Assembly: GCA_964524705.1 (NCBI GenBank)
Contig: CAZGDB010000020.1
Location: 1-33,686, forward strand
Direction of reading: 5' to 3'
Length of the DNA stretch: 33,686 nt
From: CAZGDB01 sp964524705
GTDB lineage: Bacteria; Pseudomonadota; Gammaproteobacteria; Berkiellales; Berkiellaceae
The notes below the pieces were generated by a model, which was given only the letters and a program-made list of their open reading frames with translations, was not told where the DNA came from and did not search any database. Both the position numbers and the translations under genes were made by a program. Of the stretch, positions 1 through 7,148 are shown piece after piece. How positions within the stretch are numbered: position 1 is the first letter of the stretch; each line of letters starts with the position of its first letter.

Positions 1-1563
1 TAAGATACTAATGGTTGTATCAATGCCGACCGTTTGTAAGAGACGAATAGATACAAGGTTACGGGAAAATACCAGACCGTCGCGTAAACGGGTAGGGCCG
101 TAAAATTCACGGGTATCATTTTGTGGCCGCCAGAGTGCGCCTTTTACCGAAGGATCTTCTAAAACTAAAGGTGCGTCATTAATAATTGACGCTGGTGTCC
201 AACCACTTTCTAATGCTGCAGCATACACAAAGGGTTTAAAATTAGACCCTGGTTGACGTGTGGCTTGAGTTGCACGATTAAAAGGACTTAGGTAAAAATC
301 ATATCCTCCCACTAAGGCAATCAGAGAGCCATTTTCTGGAGAAAGTGCAACTAATGCAGCAGTTGCCAGTGGCACTTGGGTAATGCTCCAGGTAGTGCCG
401 GTTTGTTTGAGATAGATGATATCTCCAATTTGTAATTTTTTGGCATAGTTGGTGCTAGAGGTAAAGGTTAGTGCTTTACCATTGTTTTTAATTGCAGCAC
501 CTTGGGTGGCATTAATTTGTGTAATCACCACAGGGGTAAGACGTGTATTGGTAGGTATGTCATTTAAAGCAGCTTGCCAGGAGTCCATACTAGCTGCGCC
601 TAAACGTTTGACGGGGCCTTGATAACCATGACGGTCTTGATATGCATGTAAGTGATTTTGGACTGCATTTGTTGCGGCATTTTGTGCATCACTCTCAATG
701 GTGGTGGTTACTTCCCAACCAGCAGTATAGGCTTCTTCGCCAAAGCGTTCAATTAAAGCTTGACGGACCATTTCAGCAACATAGGGGGCTTCACATTCAA
801 TATTGCTGACAGAGGGTTTTGTTTGTATCGGCGCCCGAATGGCTTTTTGATAGGATTCTTCGTCTATAAAATCATAAAAATACATACGGTTGAGCACATG
901 ATTACGGCGTTTCATGGCACCTTCTGGGTTTTGAAAAGGATTCAAGCTAGAGGGGGCTTGTGGTAAGCCAGCGAGCAATGCGATTTCAGGTAAAGTGAGC
1001 TCATCTACTGTTTTTCCAAAATAAACTTGTGCGGCTGCTTCAATACCATAAGCACGTTTACCAAAATAAATTTTGTTAAGATAGAGTTCCAAAATACGTT
1101 CTTTAGACAGTTCACGTTCTATTTTAAAAGATAATAAGATTTCATTTATTTTCCGAATAAATGATTTATGGGGAGTCAGAAAGAAGTTGCGGGCCACCTG
1201 CATAGTGATTGTACTGCCACCTTGTTCTTTATTGCGGTGCAGTAACATATGCAGACCTGCACGTAAAATGCCTCTAAAATCTACACCTTTATGCTCAAAA
1301 AAACGGCGGTCTTCTGTAGAGAGAACAGCTTGAATCATTTTTTCTGGCAAAGCTTCTAGCTTAACAGGGATACGTTTTTGTTCGCCAAACTCTGCCATGA
1401 GCTTGCCATCAGTGGTATAAACACGTAGCGGCATCTGTAGCTCGATATCTTGGAGTACTGACGTAGAGGGCAAGGTGGCATTTAAATAAAGCAGCAATAA
1501 AGAGGCTGCGAAGAAAACCGCAATACCTAGGGATAATAGTTTTTGAAACAGGTTTGTAAACAT
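1..1563 (-). CDS. mrcA: Penicillin-binding protein 1A, N-terminal 521 residues (runs off window)
   Basis: Bifunctional class A peptidoglycan synthase, anchored in the inner membrane with its catalytic domains in the periplasm. It polymerises lipid II and cross-links the peptides. Translation from the ATG at 1563 shows an N-terminal membrane anchor (about residues 5-27) and the glycosyltransferase signature TEDRRFFEHKG with catalytic Glu84. GGSTITMQVARN and a second glycosyltransferase block follow, then an OB-like linker region, and the start of the transpeptidase domain with RQPGSNFKPF, where Ser440 is the likely acylated serine of SxxK. The KTG-type motif lies beyond position 1. The gene is divergent from the pilM-like gene with only 29 bases between start codons, the same arrangement as mrcA-hofM in E. 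coli and ponA-pilM in Pseudomonas. Identification is firm; only the 3' end is missing. Confidence 0.97.
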   Translation of the reverse strand, partial: MFTNLFQKLLSLGIAVFFAASLLLLYLNATLPSTSVLQDIELQMPLRVYTTDGKLMAEFGEQKRIPVKLEALPEKMIQAVLSTEDRRFFEHKGVDFRGILRAGLHMLLHRNKEQGGSTITMQVARNFFLTPHKSFIRKINEILLSFKIERELSKERILELYLNKIYFGKRAYGIEAAAQVYFGKTVDELTLPEIALLAGLPQAPSSLNPFQNPEGAMKRRNHVLNRMYFYDFIDEESYQKAIRAPIQTKPSVSNIECEAPYVAEMVRQALIERFGEEAYTAGWEVTTTIESDAQNAATNAVQNHLHAYQDRHGYQGPVKRLGAASMDSWQAALNDIPTNTRLTPVVITQINATQGAAIKNNGKALTFTSSTNYAKKLQIGDIIYLKQTGTTWSITQVPLATAALVALSPENGSLIALVGGYDFYLSPFNRATQATRQPGSNFKPFVYAAALESGWTPASIINDAPLVLEDPSVKGALWRPQNDTREFYGPTRLRDGLVFSRNLVSIRLLQTVGIDTTISIL

Positions 1564-1592
1564 GATAACTCGCATAAACAGTAGGATTGCGT

Positions 1593-2399
1593 ATGGACTA
1601 TTTTGCCAAAGTTAGGGAACTAAAAGCTAGTCCTGTTACCTACTATATTGGGGTAGATCGGCATTTAGATCTACTGCTTTGGGTGAATCTTTGCAAGTCA
1701 CAAGACGGACATATAAAAATAGTCGATTATGGGCAAGGAAGACCAGGGACCTTATCTGACCAGTATTGGCGTAAAATTTATAAAAAATGTCAGTTAGCGA
1801 CCGTATTACCAACAACTTATTTTTATCACCAGGTTATTACCTTAAATCCTCAGGAAACTTTGCCATTAGAGCAACACTTAGCACTACATATGGCCCAGCA
1901 GAGCCAGTTATTGTGGCATTCGCTCTATGTGGAATATCGCCAGCTAGCCACCAATACCTATGAATGCTTGGCAGTAGATCAGAATTATTGTTTTAGTTTG
2001 CAAAATGAGTTAAAAGCTTCTGGGTTAGCTTGGGGAATGGTGAGTAATAGTGCTACTACCTTAAGTTGGTATGCTGGGTTAACGTCTACAGCACCTTTTT
2101 GGATTTTTTATGGACAGCAAGCAGCAGTGGAATGGGTCTATGTAGCTCATGAACAGGCACCTCATTTGTTTGGGGTTAATATGGATGGATTTTCACAGCT
2201 GCGTTATCAGCAAACTATTGCTGATGGTGCAAAAACGTATTGGGCAGGAGATCCTACTGGAGTGTTGCCAGTTTTAGCAAAGGCGCAGATTATTGCAGAA
2301 CCACTTGCCTATCCTGATTGGGCGGAGATATTGACACCAGAGTATATGGTTGCGTTTGCATTAGCATTACAACATTTAAGGCATCATGTGGGCAGTTAA
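1593..2399 (+). CDS. pilM: PilM/HofM/ComA-like type IV pilus or DNA-uptake assembly protein (divergent)
   Basis: Called mainly from position: first gene of a PilM-N-O-Q order divergent from mrcA. At 268 residues it is much shorter than classic PilM (about 350) but close to E. coli HofM and Haemophilus ComA. In the family this cytoplasmic actin-fold protein binds the N-terminal tail of PilN. I cannot see clean actin-like ATPase motifs; only the region around YYIGVDRHLDLLLWV resembles a strand-loop of that fold. An upstream in-frame TTG at 1587 is possible, but AGGA at 1583-1586 is correctly spaced for the ATG at 1593, so I chose the latter. It overlaps the pilN-like start by 14 bases, which suggests translational coupling. 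Family assignment is moderate; membership in the cluster is secure. Confidence 0.7.
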   Translation: MDYFAKVRELKASPVTYYIGVDRHLDLLLWVNLCKSQDGHIKIVDYGQGRPGTLSDQYWRKIYKKCQLATVLPTTYFYHQVITLNPQETLPLEQHLALHMAQQSQLLWHSLYVEYRQLATNTYECLAVDQNYCFSLQNELKASGLAWGMVSNSATTLSWYAGLTSTAPFWIFYGQQAAVEWVYVAHEQAPHLFGVNMDGFSQLRYQQTIADGAKTYWAGDPTGVLPVLAKAQIIAEPLAYPDWAEILTPEYMVAFALALQHLRHHVGS

Positions 2400-3003
2400 T
2401 ATGTTGCCTTGGCGTGCACAAGCCAAAGCAAAGTTAAGATTTCAGATTCAAGTGGAATTGGGGTTGTTAGCAGTCATAGTGTTGGCAATGACGGCAACAG
2501 TTCAGTGTTATGTATGGCACCTACACTCGCAACGCCAGGCACAATTGGAAACTTTACGTAAAAAAGTAAGCATGCAAGCCGCATTAGTTGCCAGCCATAC
2601 GCAAAAACAAGCACAACAAGACATGGTTAAAGCTTTGCCCGAGTTTCAAGATATGCAACGTATAGAGTGGCAGAGTATTGCCGAATGTATGCGTGTTTTA
2701 GAAGCGGTTAAGGGCAGCGATATTGCATTGCATACGTTACGCTATCAATGGCCTGTTGTTCGTGTTTTAGGAAGCGCAGTGGCAGAATTACGAGTTTTTG
2801 ATTTTGTAGAGCGTATACAACAAAAATTACCGATGGCTACCGTAAAAGTAGAACAATTAAAGTCTACAGGGCGCAGAAGCGCACGAGACCTTTTTGAATT
2901 TTCAATGGAAATAAAACAGAAGCACCCTTCATGGATAAAATCAGAATATCTCTTCAAACCTTCGTTACAGGACTCCAACACCTTGATCGAGCCACCCGTA
3001 TAA
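2386..3003 (+). CDS. pilN: PilN/HofN-like inner-membrane pilus assembly protein
   Basis: Bitopic inner-membrane protein that pairs with PilO and recruits PilM. The N-terminus reads MWAVNMLPWRAQAK, which matches the PilN signature (I/V)NLLPWR that docks into PilM. It is followed by one membrane helix at about residues 24-46 and a coiled-coil stretch (QRQAQLETLRKKV), then a periplasmic alpha/beta domain. AAGG at 2376-2379 suits the ATG at 2386. At 205 residues it is slightly long: the last 25 or so residues lie in a 73-base overlap with the following gene and read as low-complexity tail beyond the usual PilN end. Clustered with the pilM- and pilQ-like genes. Confidence 0.85.
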   Translation: MWAVNMLPWRAQAKAKLRFQIQVELGLLAVIVLAMTATVQCYVWHLHSQRQAQLETLRKKVSMQAALVASHTQKQAQQDMVKALPEFQDMQRIEWQSIAECMRVLEAVKGSDIALHTLRYQWPVVRVLGSAVAELRVFDFVERIQQKLPMATVKVEQLKSTGRRSARDLFEFSMEIKQKHPSWIKSEYLFKPSLQDSNTLIEPPV

Positions 3004-3737
3004 AACAATATACGCTTATTGGTATTGGGGCGTTGATTGTGCTTAGTACGGGTGTGTATTGTGGTGCGCGTAGTGATCTTGGAGAATTGCAGCACCAAGT
3101 ACAGCAGGTTAGCGGGCAACTGGCACAGCAGGCAATCTTGTTGAAAACCTCTTTTGATGTTCCAGAAAAAGTTGCAGCTTGGGTAGATCCTGGATTGTTG
3201 ACCTGGGTCTTAGGACAAGTAGTAGAGCGGGCAGATACCGCTGCTGTAGTAGTAGAAGATGCGACGTTTGGCGAAAAAACGCAGTTGGCGTCGCTACAGG
3301 GATATCCGTTATCGATGATCGTGCGCGGAGATTTTATGGGACTATTGGCATTTGTGCAGGCATTAGGGAAATTTGAAAAATTAGTAGGTATTCAAAGTTT
3401 AGAATGGATGACCCAATGGCAAGGGCATCACACGGCGGGACAGTTATATTTAGAGGCGAAATTACTGTTTGTGGGTATGCCACAAGTCTTGACAGCTCCA
3501 GTGATGAAAACGACAGCTGCTGTACGTGCGCCTAGTTTTAAATATCGAGGTTTTATTTTTAAAGAGGAGCAGCAATTTGGGATTTTAGAACAAGCAGGTA
3601 AAACGTGTGTGCTCGTAAAGGTTCACGATAAAATAGCAGATTGGACAGTCATCGCCTTAGATACAATGGAGATTACCTTGGCTTTAACCCAGGCTCAAGA
3701 TTTGAATTTCAAACTGAAATTAGAAGCAAAACATTAA
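2931..3737 (+). CDS. pilO: PilO-like protein with C-terminal PilP-like domain (apparent fusion)
   Basis: 268 residues. Residues 1-26 are cytosolic, 27-44 form a membrane helix, then comes a coiled-coil (GELQHQVQQVSGQLAQQ) and a PilO-like ferredoxin-fold region to about residue 182 that includes YPLSMIVRGDFMGLLAFV. After a linker (about 183-200), residues 203-265 read FKYRGFIFKEE...VLVKVHDK...DWTVIALDTMEITLAL. This has the layout of the PilP beta-sandwich (homology region) that bridges PilN/PilO to the PilQ secretin. No separate pilP exists between this gene and pilQ, so one polypeptide seems to supply both functions. It starts 73 bases inside pilN. No strong ribosome-binding site is visible, consistent with coupling. 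The PilO part is likely; the PilP part is inferred from pattern and context. Confidence 0.75.
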   Translation: MDKIRISLQTFVTGLQHLDRATRIKQYTLIGIGALIVLSTGVYCGARSDLGELQHQVQQVSGQLAQQAILLKTSFDVPEKVAAWVDPGLLTWVLGQVVERADTAAVVVEDATFGEKTQLASLQGYPLSMIVRGDFMGLLAFVQALGKFEKLVGIQSLEWMTQWQGHHTAGQLYLEAKLLFVGMPQVLTAPVMKTTAAVRAPSFKYRGFIFKEEQQFGILEQAGKTCVLVKVHDKIADWTVIALDTMEITLALTQAQDLNFKLKLEAKH

Positions 3738-3753
3738 AAATAAAGAACTATAT

Positions 3754-5136
3754 ATGATGAAAAAAAAATTACGTTGGAATGTAATGAGTGCAATCTGGTT
3801 AGCAGGAGCGTTGTATGCACAAGCACCAGGAATGCCCTCTACAGTAGTGGCAGAACCGGATTGGGATACGCCTATAACGTTACATTTTAAAGATCTTGAA
3901 TTGCGTGCAGTATTAGAAATGATGGCAGATATCCTCCATGTTAATCTTGTTACCAGTGATGCAGTGCGGGGGCGGGTGACTTTAAGATTAGATAACATTC
4001 CCAGTGGTCAAGCTTTAGATTTGATTTTACAAACAAAAGGATTGGGTAAACGAATTCAAGGTAATGTATTACTGATTGCACCGATGGAAGAATTATTAGC
4101 GCGTGAAAAGTTTGAATGGGAGGCCAATAAACAAGCTACGAGTTTAGGGGCTTTGGAACGACAATTTTTTACTATACGGTATGCGAAAGCGACGGATTTA
4201 GTGGCATTACTGTTAAAAGACAGCCAAAATGTATTAACCACGCGTGGGTCTGTTGTGGCAGATATGAGAACCAATACAGTGATTGTTGAAGAGGTGGGGG
4301 AACGGATGGCGCATATTGCAGCATTGATTCAGGCTTTGGATGTGCCTGTGCGTCAAGTCCTGATTGAATCCCGAATTGTAGTCATTGATGATCGGTATGA
4401 AAAAACTATAGGAAGAAAATTTGGATTTACGGCTGAAACTGGGAGTGCCGGGCTTGCACGTTCGGTAGAAGGTAGTAATGCGTTATTGCAAAATTCAGAT
4501 CTCAAAGCGCTGCCGGTAGCAGAACGTTTAACAGTTCAATTACCACAACCCTTTAAAGGACAAGGTTTACAAACTGGTTTTAGTGTTCATCATGTTATTC
4601 CAGGTACATTGATAGATCTAGAGTTACAAGCTTTAGAATCTGAAGGGTTGGGGAAGATTATTTCTAGCCCTCGCTTGATTACAGCTCATCAACAATCTGC
4701 CTATATTGAATCCGGGGAAGAAATTCCTTACCAAGAAGCCGCATCCAGTGGGGCGACGAGCGTGACCTTTAAAAAGGCAGTGTTACGTTTAGAGGTAAAA
4801 CCGCAGATCACCCCGGATGGTCATATTTTATTAGATTTGACAGTGAACCAAGACACGCGTGGTGATCCTGTTTTGCAAACCTATACGATTAATACGCAAG
4901 AAATCCATACACAGGTATTAGTCAAGGATGGCCAGACCTTGGTGCTGGGGGGGATCTACAAACATGATCGTAAGCAAGAAGCAATGCGGGTACCTATACT
5001 GAGCAAGATACCTGTCTTAGGGGCTCTTTTTAAGAGTTCACGTAAGGTGGATCGTAGAAGTGAGTTACTTATCTTTGTTACACCACATATTTTAGGCGAA
5101 ACAACTGAAAAAGTCGGTATGAAAGAAGATGAGTGA
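3754..5136 (+). CDS. pilQ: Type IV pilus/competence secretin, short HofQ/ComE-type
   Basis: Outer-membrane secretin ring through which a pilus or DNA-uptake filament passes. The 460-residue protein has a signal peptide (positively charged MMKKKLRW start, hydrophobic core, likely cleavage near AQA-PG). An STN-like N0 domain (about 37-108, ITLHFKDLELRAVLEMMA) and an N1 secretin_N domain (about 130-195) follow. The secretin core runs to the C-terminus with SPRLITAHQQSAYIESGEEI and the hallmark VPILSKIPVLGALFK. Typical PilQ is about 700 residues because of AMIN domains that bind peptidoglycan; these are absent here. The length matches HofQ and ComE, which serve DNA uptake. Tandem ATGs at 3754 and 3757 make the exact start uncertain by one codon. 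It ends the pil-like operon. Confidence 0.93.
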   Translation: MMKKKLRWNVMSAIWLAGALYAQAPGMPSTVVAEPDWDTPITLHFKDLELRAVLEMMADILHVNLVTSDAVRGRVTLRLDNIPSGQALDLILQTKGLGKRIQGNVLLIAPMEELLAREKFEWEANKQATSLGALERQFFTIRYAKATDLVALLLKDSQNVLTTRGSVVADMRTNTVIVEEVGERMAHIAALIQALDVPVRQVLIESRIVVIDDRYEKTIGRKFGFTAETGSAGLARSVEGSNALLQNSDLKALPVAERLTVQLPQPFKGQGLQTGFSVHHVIPGTLIDLELQALESEGLGKIISSPRLITAHQQSAYIESGEEIPYQEAASSGATSVTFKKAVLRLEVKPQITPDGHILLDLTVNQDTRGDPVLQTYTINTQEIHTQVLVKDGQTLVLGGIYKHDRKQEAMRVPILSKIPVLGALFKSSRKVDRRSELLIFVTPHILGETTEKVGMKEDE

Positions 5137-5148
5137 ATGCTCAGAGAA

Positions 5149-5157
5149 TGGTATACT
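5149..5157 (+). promoter_or_regulatory. Extended -10 promoter candidate for aroK
   Basis: TGGTATACT is an extended -10 (TG-N-TATACT) a few bases after the pilQ stop. No good -35 is visible, which extended -10 promoters can do without. Transcription would begin near 5164, leaving a leader of about 147 bases before aroK. Inference from sequence only. Confidence 0.45.
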
Positions 5158-5310
5158 AAATGTGACCCCGGATATTTTTTAGTTAGATTACTTAAGGTCA
5201 AACCCTATGTGTTTGACGGTTGTTTGTTAACCAGAACCAGAAAGACTGCTCCTAGGGAGTGGAATTTCGTATTGCCCTGCTAATGAGTTAGGGTTTTTTG
5301 GAGTGCATCG

Positions 5311-5847
5311 ATGAGACGACCAACGAATATTTTTTTAATAGGCCCGATGGGTGCCGGGAAGAGCACGATTGGGCGACAGCTCGCTAAAGATTTAAAAATG
5401 GATTTTTATGATTCCGATCAAGAAATTGAAACTAAAGCTGGTGCCGATGTAGGTTGGATTTTTGATGTAGAAGGCGAAGCAGGGTTTCAGCAACGTGAAG
5501 CCAATGTTTTAGAAGAGCTGACGCAACGTCAAACGATTGTATTGGCAACCGGTGGTGGTGCTGTATTGTTGCCCGAAAATCGCCAACGATTAGCTGCACG
5601 TGGTACGGTGGTGTATTTATTGACCACGATTGATCAACAATTAAAACGCACAATGCGAGATAAAAAACGTCCTGAACCTTTGATTCGAGAGCTGCATCAA
5701 GCCCCACGTGAAGAGCTGGAAGCGGTGATGCAGGCTAGAGATCCGTTGTATCGCGAGATAGCTGATTTTGTTATTGCAACCGATGGAAAAACCGTACGCG
5801 CAGTTGCCAATGAAATTATCGAGTGGTTGGATAATGAGGAAAGATAA
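5311..5847 (+). CDS. aroK: Shikimate kinase
   Basis: Cytosolic enzyme that phosphorylates shikimate at the 3-hydroxyl with ATP, the fifth step towards chorismate. 178 residues. P-loop GPMGAGKST at 11-19, Asp34/Asp36 in DFYDSDQEIE for metal and shikimate, Arg62 in FQQRE, the GGG motif at 81-83, and the lid arginine in KKRPEPLI. GGAG at 5300-5303 supports the ATG at 5311. In E. coli and Pseudomonas aroK follows the pil/hof cluster, as here, but is followed by aroB. Here aroB is absent and hemE begins 2 bases after the stop. Confidence 0.96.
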   Translation: MRRPTNIFLIGPMGAGKSTIGRQLAKDLKMDFYDSDQEIETKAGADVGWIFDVEGEAGFQQREANVLEELTQRQTIVLATGGGAVLLPENRQRLAARGTVVYLLTTIDQQLKRTMRDKKRPEPLIRELHQAPREELEAVMQARDPLYREIADFVIATDGKTVRAVANEIIEWLDNEER

Positions 5848-5849
5848 GT

Positions 5850-6911
5850 ATGCGCTTACTGCAGCTGTTAGCGGGTAAGCCTGTCGATCGTATGCCGGTA
5901 TGGTTCATGCGACAAGCAGGCCGGTATTTGCCAGAATATAGAGCTTTGCGCGCTCAGGCAGGGACGTTTTTAGACTTATGTCAAAATCCTGCACGGGCCG
6001 CAGAAGTGACTTTGCAGCCTATTCAGCGCTTTGCAGAGTTGGATGCGGCGATTATTTTTTCTGATATTCTAGTGATTCCAGAGGCAATGGGGTTGGGATT
6101 GTCTTTTCAGGAAGGTGAGGGTCCACGTTTTGCAGAGCCATTCACAGACATCTCCGATTTAGCGCGATATCAAAAAAACTTTAGTATTGAAAAATTAGCG
6201 TATGTTGCTGAAGCTATTACCTTAACCTGTCAGCAACGACCTCGGGATATACCCGTGATTGGTTTTTGTGGTAGTCCTTGGACAGTTGCTAGTTATATGA
6301 TCGAAGGCAAAAGTCCAGGTGGTTTTGAAAAAGTTAAACGTTGCATGTTGAATCAGCCTGGGGTCTTACAAGGGTTGTTAGAACTCTTGGTGGAAACTTC
6401 GGTTGCGTATCTTGCCATGCAAGTGAAAGCAGGCGCACAGTGCTTGATGATTTTTGATACATGGGGTGGTGTTTTAGCCCCTGCGCACTTTCAACAATTT
6501 TCTTTACAGCCTATGGCACAAATGGTTCAAGCTTTAAAAAAAATGCATCCTACAATTCCAGTGATTGTATTTAGTAAGCCTGCCCATGCGAGTTTAGCAG
6601 CGCTTTCGCATATTGGTGCGGATGTGTTAGGGGTGGACTGGACTATGGATTTAGGTGAAGCGCGCAAGTTAACACAGGATAGAGTGTGGCTACAGGGGAA
6701 CTTAGATCCGTTAGTTTTAACCGCTAACCCTGAAGTTATGCGTGCAGAAGTACAGAGGGTTTTTGCATCTCATGGGGCAGATCGCCCCTTTATTTTCAAT
6801 TTAGGGCATGGGTTGTTACCATTCTTTGACCCTGCACAGGTTGCGCTCTTACTACAAAATGTGGTGGAATGTGGCAGAACAGGGGTTTCCCAAGCAGCAG
6901 TATGGCTTTAA
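5850..6911 (+). CDS. hemE: Uroporphyrinogen decarboxylase
   Basis: Cytosolic heme pathway enzyme that removes four acetate carboxyls from uroporphyrinogen III to give coproporphyrinogen III. 353 residues, a full TIM-barrel. Signature PVWFMRQAGRYLPEYR carries substrate-binding Arg21 and Arg25; catalytic Asp72 lies in IIFSDILVIPEAMGLGL. GFCGSPWTVASYMIEG and FNLGHGLLPFFDP are further conserved blocks. The N-terminus is short compared with most homologues, but GAGGAAAG just upstream fits the ATG at 5850. Its 3' end overlaps the ferredoxin gene by 10 bases. Its product feeds the heme A pathway encoded at the right end of the window. Confidence 0.97.
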   Translation: MRLLQLLAGKPVDRMPVWFMRQAGRYLPEYRALRAQAGTFLDLCQNPARAAEVTLQPIQRFAELDAAIIFSDILVIPEAMGLGLSFQEGEGPRFAEPFTDISDLARYQKNFSIEKLAYVAEAITLTCQQRPRDIPVIGFCGSPWTVASYMIEGKSPGGFEKVKRCMLNQPGVLQGLLELLVETSVAYLAMQVKAGAQCLMIFDTWGGVLAPAHFQQFSLQPMAQMVQALKKMHPTIPVIVFSKPAHASLAALSHIGADVLGVDWTMDLGEARKLTQDRVWLQGNLDPLVLTANPEVMRAEVQRVFASHGADRPFIFNLGHGLLPFFDPAQVALLLQNVVECGRTGVSQAAVWL

Positions 6912-7147
6912 AAATTTTAGATAGTTGTATTAATTGTGATGTATGTGAACCGGCATGTCCGAATCAAGCCATAAGCCAAGGGGTAGAATATTATCAAATT
7001 GATGCAGCACGATGTACAGAGTGCGTAGAACTAGAAGGGCCGGAGTGCCAAACATTATGTCCAGTGGAGTGTATTATCCCAGACCCTGAGCATAGAGAAT
7101 CACGAGAGCGTCTGTTAGAAAAGCAGCGTAATATGAGAGAGGTGTAA
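6902..7147 (+). CDS. yfhL: YfhL-type 2[4Fe-4S] ferredoxin
   Basis: Small electron carrier of 81 residues. The first cluster motif has Cys9, Cys12, Cys15 and Cys19 (CINCDVCEPACP). The second uses Cys38, Cys41, Cys49 and Cys53 with the spacing CTECVELEGPECQTLCP, the longer CX2CX7CX3C pattern typical of YfhL/Alvin-type ferredoxins, followed by Cys57. The start chosen is the ATG at 6902, giving MALKILDSC; an upstream in-frame ATG at 6869 would add 11 non-conserved residues inside hemE. It overlaps the hemE stop and sits one base before the desaturase, so it may supply that enzyme with electrons. That partnership is inferred from position only. Confidence 0.92.
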   Translation: MALKILDSCINCDVCEPACPNQAISQGVEYYQIDAARCTECVELEGPECQTLCPVECIIPDPEHRESRERLLEKQRNMREV

Positions 7148-7148
7148 G

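Noticed and set aside
760..966. 68-codon plus-strand frame within mrcA
   Set aside because: Lies fully inside the conserved PBP1A coding sequence on the minus strand.
2745..3119. 124-codon minus-strand frame across the pilN/pilO overlap
   Set aside because: No recognisable features; it mirrors coding bias of the two plus-strand genes.
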